From assembly GCF_009389715.1 (NCBI RefSeq), contig NC_052400.1, forward strand, positions 19,933,674-19,997,673: DNA of 64,000 nt, written 5' to 3'. Position numbers and translations under genes: made by a program. Below, in pieces: positions 57,701 to 64,000 of this stretch (positions are counted from its first letter, which is position 1; every line of letters begins with the position of its first letter). The stretch comes from Phoenix dactylifera. Its lineage: Eukaryota > Streptophyta > Magnoliopsida > Arecales > Arecaceae. The notes below the pieces were generated by a model. That model was not told where the DNA came from. It saw only the letters and a list, made by a program, of their open reading frames with translations, and did no database searches.

Positions 57701-59364
57701 CGAGCCTAATTCTAAGTTAGCTTGTTTACCAGCTTGATTAGCCGAATGCGAGACAACTTTTGAGGCAAACATCTGCTGATAAACAGTTCACTTGCTTAAC
57801 AACTCTAGGCTTCGAATGCTTCATCTCAAGCTCTACAGGCTCCCATATCTTTTTAATGTTTAGTAGTGGCTAATACTTACACCCAGCCTTTGTCAGCTTT
57901 TTAGTATCCATCATATTCTGAAAAATAAGTAAATACGTATACCCGAACTTTAGAAACCCTGCATGCACGGCACGGCACGACACTTGAGCCCAAGACTACT
58001 TCATGAGACCAAGAGCACTGTACCTAATAGAGGAACTTTAACAAACCACCAGTCAGAATCCCTAGTTGCCATCAATCAGTAATCCGAGTTGCTACATGTC
58101 GCTGTACGTGATGAAGGGGCTCCAATGACCCCCAGTCACAGCCTAATTGCTGTACTTTTTCTAAGACTACCCATGGTTCCTTCATGGGTCCTTCTTTTGA
58201 CGCCGAGCACCTCCTCTCTCTCTCTTTTCCACAATTTTGTCATTAAATGCGCACCGTGATGGACATTGTGTTCACATTTTTGGGTCAATGAACACGGCTA
58301 GCCTATGGGTCCGCATCAAACGATGCGGTGCCCTTGGCTCCAGACAGCAAACACCCAAACCCCTTCGGTAGAAGATCGCCACGGAAGCGAATAAATATAG
58401 CTGAACCTTCACGTGGATGCCATGGCATTCATGGATTGCCTATGATTGATCGCCCCTGTGGAAGCTTCCATGTGGAAAATGCTCATCAGGGGCCTACCGT
58501 GCACGCATTGACACGTGGACCATGTGATTCGTGCCATTCGTTAGTGATAATATATCGTTCGATTGACTGCCATTTTGTTTGGTCCTTCTTAATTTAAATT
58601 TTTGTGGCAGTATTTTTTTTCCTATTTTGGTCTGATCGTTGGGGAAATAGATGTACCTCTGGCTCGCTCTCTCTCTTTTGTTGTTGTTGTTGAGGAGTGA
58701 TTTGAATCTAGCTGTCGTTCAGCAAGGCTGGTGGGCTAAAATTTTAGTACACTTAGATGAAATAAGCTTAGACACTATTATGTAGTGCCGACTAAACAAG
58801 AGGCTCAAAATCAAACCCAAAATTGTTGGAAAAAAAAGATTGTGTACTGTTACATGAGTTGAGAGATAAGTTTTGGCAAATTTTTATAGATTAAAAGGAA
58901 TCTCGAAATCCGTGTGCATATCGCACATTGTTGGATAGGTGGCTAACCCTAAACTAGATCTAGGAGGTTGATGTAAAAATCTGTAGTGCCAATGGACCAC
59001 ACCACCTATAATAGCTGCTATGATTACACCAAGTAGGTAGATTGGAGTGCAAGTGTCCCCATTAAGAAGCAATGAAAGAATGCTTTGAACCACTTTTTAC
59101 CATCAGCTATGGGAAGCAATTCCGTTGTGCCACTAATGACTTTTGACGGCAGTGGGTGTTGTGGGTAACATTCCATGATAAAAAAAAAAAAAACGGAGCA
59201 TGATTGCTTCTTTGAAAGTAGAGCATTTTGTGTGATTCAATTTCAAGTCAAAAGATTAAGTGGGTTGGTGAGTGGAAAAGATAAGGCCTCAATGCTTCCC
59301 TTCAATAAATCACTAAGATTTTTTTAACGGCAATAGTGTCTACTTGTAGACCCTTGTGAGCATC
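54761..59364. other. Intergenic, no gene assigned
   Basis: A 168-codon plus-strand frame at 54753-55259 has no domain I can name. 57472-57505 is a TACATACGTATG-type palindromic run. The ends of 55310-55775 carry inverted TTTGGTTCGC. The rest shows nothing. Confidence 0.35.
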
Positions 59365-61440
59365 TTTTTTTTTTTTTTTTTTTTTTTTTGGGGCTCTAAT
59401 GAATGGCTCATATAGATCTTGAATACATCCAAATAAATCAAAAAGTAACAAATTTCGAAAGCGCTTTACATCCAAATAAATCCGGACCCTGTACCTCGCC
59501 ACCCGGGGTCCCACTGCCATGATCACCTAGTTAGGCCGGTCCATCACCAACCTGGGTCAATCCATCACCAACTCCATCATCATCTTCTCTTCTTGCACCA
59601 CCTCCCAAAATGGCCGCCATGGCCTTCCTCACCACCAATCGATGTTTCACCCACAATGCAGGCAGGCCCGAGTTCGGCCAGCCAGCCACTAACCCGCTAC
59701 CATCAGACCCCTTCCCGGTCGTCGGCACTGCTGCTTCCCCAGCCGAACAAGAAACTGGCGCCACTGAGTCTAGACTGGTTAGGGCATTGTCACCCGGCGT
59801 CGCAAGGGCCCAATCGGCCTTGGGGGAACGAGTAGGCGAAACCCTCAGTGATGTCGGAGAAGAGTCGGGGGTTGCAGGAGCAGGAGACCCTCTCGCCGGA
59901 GAGGACACCAGTGCTAGGGCGGCTGCCAACTCTCATTCGCCCGGGCCCTTTTCGAACCGAGTCACCAACTCGGGTGACTTGGGCGTGCTTGGCCAATTTG
60001 CCCGGGAAGCTCGGTGCATGCCATCGAACTAGCCCAAATCTGTTAGGCCTAGGCCCACCCGGCCGACCCAGTCACTAGGCTCTTGGGCCTCTTATTCAAC
60101 AGGCCCAGGCCCGCGTCAACCATCATCACCTCTGGGTCGGCCTGCACAGTGGCCGGCCCAACTTTGCTCGAGTCATCCGCCGAGTCAACCAAGTCATTCA
60201 ACGGGTCGAAACTCGACTTGACTCGATGGCTGCCATAAGTAACCCCAGACCTAGTTCACGAGTCAGCACCCTCACCGGCCAGCCGATCCTTTATAGAAGA
60301 GCACCGTCGCGCCACCTTCTGCTGCCCGTCTGAGTCTGATGGTGAGCCAAAGGAACTTGACTGGTTAGGAAGGGACTGCGGCCTTGAAGAGGATGACTTG
60401 GGAGTTGACTCAGCCGTCTTCCTCGACCGCGACGACCCTTTCATAGCTCGCGGTGATCAGATCCTTGTAGCCACCAACTAAGGGCCGAAGATCAGCCGTC
60501 GAGCTTTTTCGCCAGAGCTCGAGTCGTGCTCACCACCACCCCCTAGTCTCCACTTGTCTCAACCACCATGGGAGCAGGGGACCATGTTTGTTCCTAGACA
60601 TCCCCCTCCACCGTCGATGCTAGAAACTTGCAGGCCACTTCGGCATACCCGATTCACCTACAGCCATAAACAAAGGGCTGCCACAGAATCCTAGCCTTAC
60701 CCTTGGTCTGGACTCCAGGCAGCAGTGATACGGTGGCGTCGATGGCCACCTTGACCTCTTATGAATCCCATCGTCCTCTGCTGCTCCACGATTCCATCGA
60801 TGGCCAGTAGTCGGCCGACCACCGTGGCGATCTGCAGTATAGTCTCACTCGCCCAGTACTCCATCGGAAGCTTCGGCAGCCGAATCCAGACCATCGTCAT
60901 CTTCATCGCGTCCAACCCCGGAACAAAGTTGGGATCTCATAACTCCATGGCTAACAGCTGCCCAGTGGCCGCCAGTTAGGGCGATGGTCCTGGTCCACCA
61001 CCCAGTGGCCGCCAGTTAGGGCGATGGTCCTGGTCAGCCACTGTCTTGAAGCAAAGAGCCAAGTGGTCCGGCACAGCCTCCACGTCGTGCTCTATTTTCT
61101 CCCGGAGTGCTACGTCCTAGGCTACCTATTCCGCTAGAACTCAACGGCCAAGACTCTGGACGACCACCGACAGGTCTTCCCAAGCCTTTCTCGACGTCTC
61201 AATTGTCTCCTCCGGTAGTTTGAGGACTGCTGTGAAATGCTGCCAGAGATTCTCCACATCTTCCTCCGAGATCCAGTGCGTAGCCCATCCCCCCGACTTC
61301 GCTCGGCCTCCCTTCTTATTGCTCTGTGCCGGCGGTCCTCGGCTCCCACCGGTAGCTGATCCGCCCACCGTCTTGCTCACTTTTTCGGCCATCGCCGGTC
61401 GTGCACGGTTCCCAAAGCAAACATGAACATCATTCATTGT
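59365..61440 (-). mobile_element. ORF1-only LINE derivative
   Basis: The T25 run at 59365-59389 is the poly(A) end on the minus strand, preceded by a LINE-type tail. Upstream, broken minus-strand frames from 61437 to 59531 encode an ORF1-like protein: an N-terminal piece starting MNDVHVCFG, then a DUF4283-like segment near 60915-60780 with MVWIRLPKLPMEYW and IATVVGRLLAIDG, then a Pro/Ser/Ala-rich region. The reverse transcriptase and RNase H of ORF2 are absent. The 40-bp tandem duplication and several stops make it non-coding. Confidence 0.65.
60961..61040. repeat. 40-bp tandem duplication in the LINE ORF1 region
   Basis: 60961-61000 and 61001-61040 are near-identical, both beginning CCCAGTGGCCGCCAGTTAGG. 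Confidence 0.95.
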
Positions 61441-62047
61441 TTCAAAAAAAAATTTGGTTATTATATTTGCCCTTCAAATAAAATGATGATTATTGTGACA
61501 TGTAACTATTGTCATTTGCCATTATGGTGAAAAGGTTATGGTAGCCAATCATGTGACTTCTTATGGACTGATGCCTAACCCATTGTGCTAAAGGGTCGGC
61601 TCCTTGCCTGCATGCTTGGTAATTGAGTATACCGATGTACCGAGAAAGAAAATAAGGTTGCCATTTGATTTTATCCCGGTTCACCAAATAAAATGATATT
61701 TTTAAGCCAACTGAAAATTAGTAACCGAACATCATTCAATAGCTATTGCCATTTCACTTACGGCGCTGGGCTAGACCACCCAACCCTATCTAGAAGATAT
61801 CCAGGGACGACACGATCCGAGGATAGCCACCTACCTCATTGACCATCCCGAGGGCTGGTCATTCTTTTTTGCGCCCAATAGTTAAAAACCTGCTCCCGAG
61901 GACCATTAATCCGACGGTCAAAATCCTTGTGACCCCACAAGGCCCCGTCATCATCGCCACTAAGAACACCTGTAGCAAGCCAAAATTGTATAAGAACCGA
62001 ACAGGTTGCTACTCTTCAAGTCGAGCAACCCCAAACTGAGACCTTAG
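61441..62047. other. Upstream region of the receptor kinase gene
   Basis: No gene is seen. A W-box core TTGACC lies at 61839-61844. A weak GTATAAG sits about 60 bases before the ATG, which would give a very short leader. Confidence 0.4.
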
Positions 62048-64000
62048 ATGGCGCCAAGGTCCGGATCTCCATCCATCCACGCCCTTCCCTCCATTTGCTT
62101 GCTCCCCCTCCTCCTGTCCACGTGTCTCCTTCCCAGATCCACCTCCCAAAGGACGTCGCAGGAAGACGACAAACGAACTCTCCTAAAGATCAAGGCCGAC
62201 TGGGGAAACCCTCCCGCTCTTAGCTCTTGGAGTAACTCCGGCGGCGCCGCCGGTGACCACTGCAACTGGGACGGCATCCTCTGCACTAATGGCTCCGTTA
62301 CTGACATATCGCTCGGGGAACAAAGCATCACAGGACCGATATCTCCGGCCATCTGTGACCTTAAAAACCTCTCTCTTCTCGATCTCCATGATAACGATCT
62401 CTCAGGACCTTTCCCCACTATCCTCTACAACTGCTCCAATCTCGAGTACTTGGACATCTCTGAGAACCTCTTCATCGGCGAGATCCCTGCCGATATCTAC
62501 CGAATGTCTTCCCGTCTCTCCGATCTCCGCTTGTCTGGTAACAATTTCACCGGCAACATTCCCCCCTCGATCTGTCGGCTTCCGGCCATCCGGTCGTTGC
62601 TCCTCGACAACAATCTCTTCAACCGCTCGTTCCCAGCTGAACTGGGCAACCTTTCTGCTCTGGAGACCCTCACTCTCGCTTACAACCCCTTCACCCCTGC
62701 GAGAATTCCTTCAGAATTTGGGAAAATGGCCAAATTGAGCTACCTTTGGATGACAAAAATGAATCTTTTTGGTGAGATCCCGGAGTCTTTGGGGAATTTG
62801 GTCGAACTGGAGCACCTAGACTTGGCGTGGAATTCTCTCAATGGAACAATTCCCGGCTGGATCTGGAAGCTGGAGAAGCTAAAGGAGCTCTATCTATTTG
62901 CTAACAAATTCTCCGGCGAGATCAGTGGAACGATCAGAGCCTTGAGTCTGGTCCAGCTCGACGTCTCCATCAACCAGCTGACTGGATCCATACCGGAGGA
63001 TATCGGAAAGCTCAAGAACCTCTCTATTCTATTCATGTACTACAATCGCTTATCTGGTGAGATTCCGGCAAGCATCGGATCGCTCCCGAACCTGCAAGAC
63101 ATCCGGCTCTTCGGCAACAATCTCACGGGGGTTTTGCCACCGGAATTAGGAAAGCACTCCCGACTGTTGAATCTTGAAGTCCAGTGGAACAACATTTCCG
63201 GCAAGTTGCCGGAGTATCTCTGCGCCGGCAAGGCTCTGACCTCGCTGAACGTGTTCGATAACAACTTCGCCGGTGAGGTGCCGGCGTCTCTCGGCGACTG
63301 CTCGACTCTGGATAACATTCAGCTCTACAGGAACGCATTCTCCGGCGACTTCCCCACAGGAATCTGGTCGGCTGTTAACCTGACCACCGTCATCATCCAC
63401 GATAATGCCCTTTCCGGCACTCTTCCAGACGAGCTCCCATGGAATCTAACACGGTTGGAGATGCAAAACAATAGATTCTCCGGCAAGATCCCGTCGACCG
63501 CGAAGAAACTGGCGGTGTTCAGGGCGAGCAACAATTTGTTTTCCGGCGAGATCCCGGGAACACTAGCTGGTATATCCCGGCTCCAGATCCTCTTCCTCGG
63601 CGGAAACCAGATCTCGGGATCGATCCCGCCGGCGGTCTCGTTATTGACTTCCCTCGTCAACCTCAATCTCAGCAAGAACCGTCTCTCCGGTGAGATCCCG
63701 GCAGCGCTCGGATCGCTCCCGGTGCTGACCTCCCTCGACCTCTCCGGCAACCAGCTCTCCGGCGAGATCCCGCAGGCGATCGGCAACCTGACGCTCAACT
63801 TCCTCAACCTCTCCTCCAACCAACTCTCCGGAGAGATCCCGACCTCGCTGCAGAACCAAGCGTACGAGCGTAGCTTTCTGGCCAATCCCGGCCTCTGCTC
63901 GTCATCCAACTCCATCAAGAATCTCCACACGTGCGGATACCGATCAAACGACTCAGATAAGCTCTCAAAGGGGCTCCTCGTCCTCTTTGTGGTCCTCGGT
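62048..64000 (+). CDS. HSL3: LRR-XI receptor-like kinase, HSL3-like (partial, 3' end outside)
   Basis: The frame is open from the ATG at 62048 to the last base: 651 residues, all ectodomain, without intron. A hydrophobic signal peptide covers about 12-30. The LRR N-terminal cap follows (about 38-79, ending HCNWDGILC). About 20 leucine-rich repeats with the plant GxIP consensus run to about 605, then the C-terminal cap with Cys617 and Cys629, and a hydrophobic stretch from 642 that begins the membrane helix. Segments such as FTPARIPSEFGK, MNLFGEIPESLG and QAYERSFL resemble Arabidopsis HSL3 (At5g25930), known as a receptor for CTNIP/SCREW peptides; this ligand assignment is inferred from similarity recalled from memory. 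The kinase domain is not in the window. Codon use is strongly GC-ending. HAESA-like relatives are the alternative. Confidence 0.88.
   Translation, partial: MAPRSGSPSIHALPSICLLPLLLSTCLLPRSTSQRTSQEDDKRTLLKIKADWGNPPALSSWSNSGGAAGDHCNWDGILCTNGSVTDISLGEQSITGPISPAICDLKNLSLLDLHDNDLSGPFPTILYNCSNLEYLDISENLFIGEIPADIYRMSSRLSDLRLSGNNFTGNIPPSICRLPAIRSLLLDNNLFNRSFPAELGNLSALETLTLAYNPFTPARIPSEFGKMAKLSYLWMTKMNLFGEIPESLGNLVELEHLDLAWNSLNGTIPGWIWKLEKLKELYLFANKFSGEISGTIRALSLVQLDVSINQLTGSIPEDIGKLKNLSILFMYYNRLSGEIPASIGSLPNLQDIRLFGNNLTGVLPPELGKHSRLLNLEVQWNNISGKLPEYLCAGKALTSLNVFDNNFAGEVPASLGDCSTLDNIQLYRNAFSGDFPTGIWSAVNLTTVIIHDNALSGTLPDELPWNLTRLEMQNNRFSGKIPSTAKKLAVFRASNNLFSGEIPGTLAGISRLQILFLGGNQISGSIPPAVSLLTSLVNLNLSKNRLSGEIPAALGSLPVLTSLDLSGNQLSGEIPQAIGNLTLNFLNLSSNQLSGEIPTSLQNQAYERSFLANPGLCSSSNSIKNLHTCGYRSNDSDKLSKGLLVLFVVLG

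Noticed and set aside
63325-63930. 201-codon minus-strand frame
   Set aside because: Antisense shadow of the receptor LRRs; the repeated GAGATCCCG-type codons keep the opposite strand open.

Overview
The window is nuclear DNA of a flowering plant, most likely a commelinid monocot; a palm is my best guess, from gene structure and repeat style only, and I did not search for it. The evidence is spliced genes with GT-AG introns, GC-rich first exons in AT-rich surroundings, and plant-only families. I support five protein-coding genes, one of them cut by the window edge. They look like independent genes, not an operon or cluster.

Layout. (1) 1-3150: repeat-like sequence and a CA/TA microsatellite. 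(2) 3168-4395 (+): a two-exon R2R3-MYB factor of the MYB5 type. (3) 4.4-14.3 kb: intergenic DNA with a SINE-like element, LTR-like sequence and two 5'-truncated LINE copies. (4) 14302-21770 (-): a complete 19-exon NADP-dependent malic enzyme, 586 residues, without a plastid transit peptide. (5) 24447-25443: a non-autonomous hAT-type transposon with an exact 8-bp target duplication and a GC-rich internal minisatellite. (6) 27647-31795 (+): a five-exon gene for ribosomal protein eS24 with telo-box, site II and TATA elements. (7) 31.8-42.8 kb: intergenic DNA with LINE fragments, a MITE candidate, a G-box palindrome and a tRNA-like relic. (8) 42882-45951 (+): a six-exon Aux/IAA auxin repressor of the IAA18/26 type. 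(9) 46-62 kb: repeats, including dated LINE insertions, one LINE nested in another, and an ORF1-only LINE derivative. (10) 62048-64000 (+): the ectodomain of an LRR-XI receptor kinase of the HSL3 type, open to the last base; its kinase domain lies outside the window.

No undescribed multi-gene system is visible. The most informative non-genic observations are a swarm of 5'-truncated LINE copies with a shared 3' end, four with recognisable target duplications at both ends; a nested LINE insertion whose excision restores the host reading frame; the GC-minisatellite hAT element; and three copies of an LTR-like repeat carrying an initiator-tRNA-Met-type primer site. All exon joins were read by hand from GT-AG signals and frame continuity; transcripts would confirm them.
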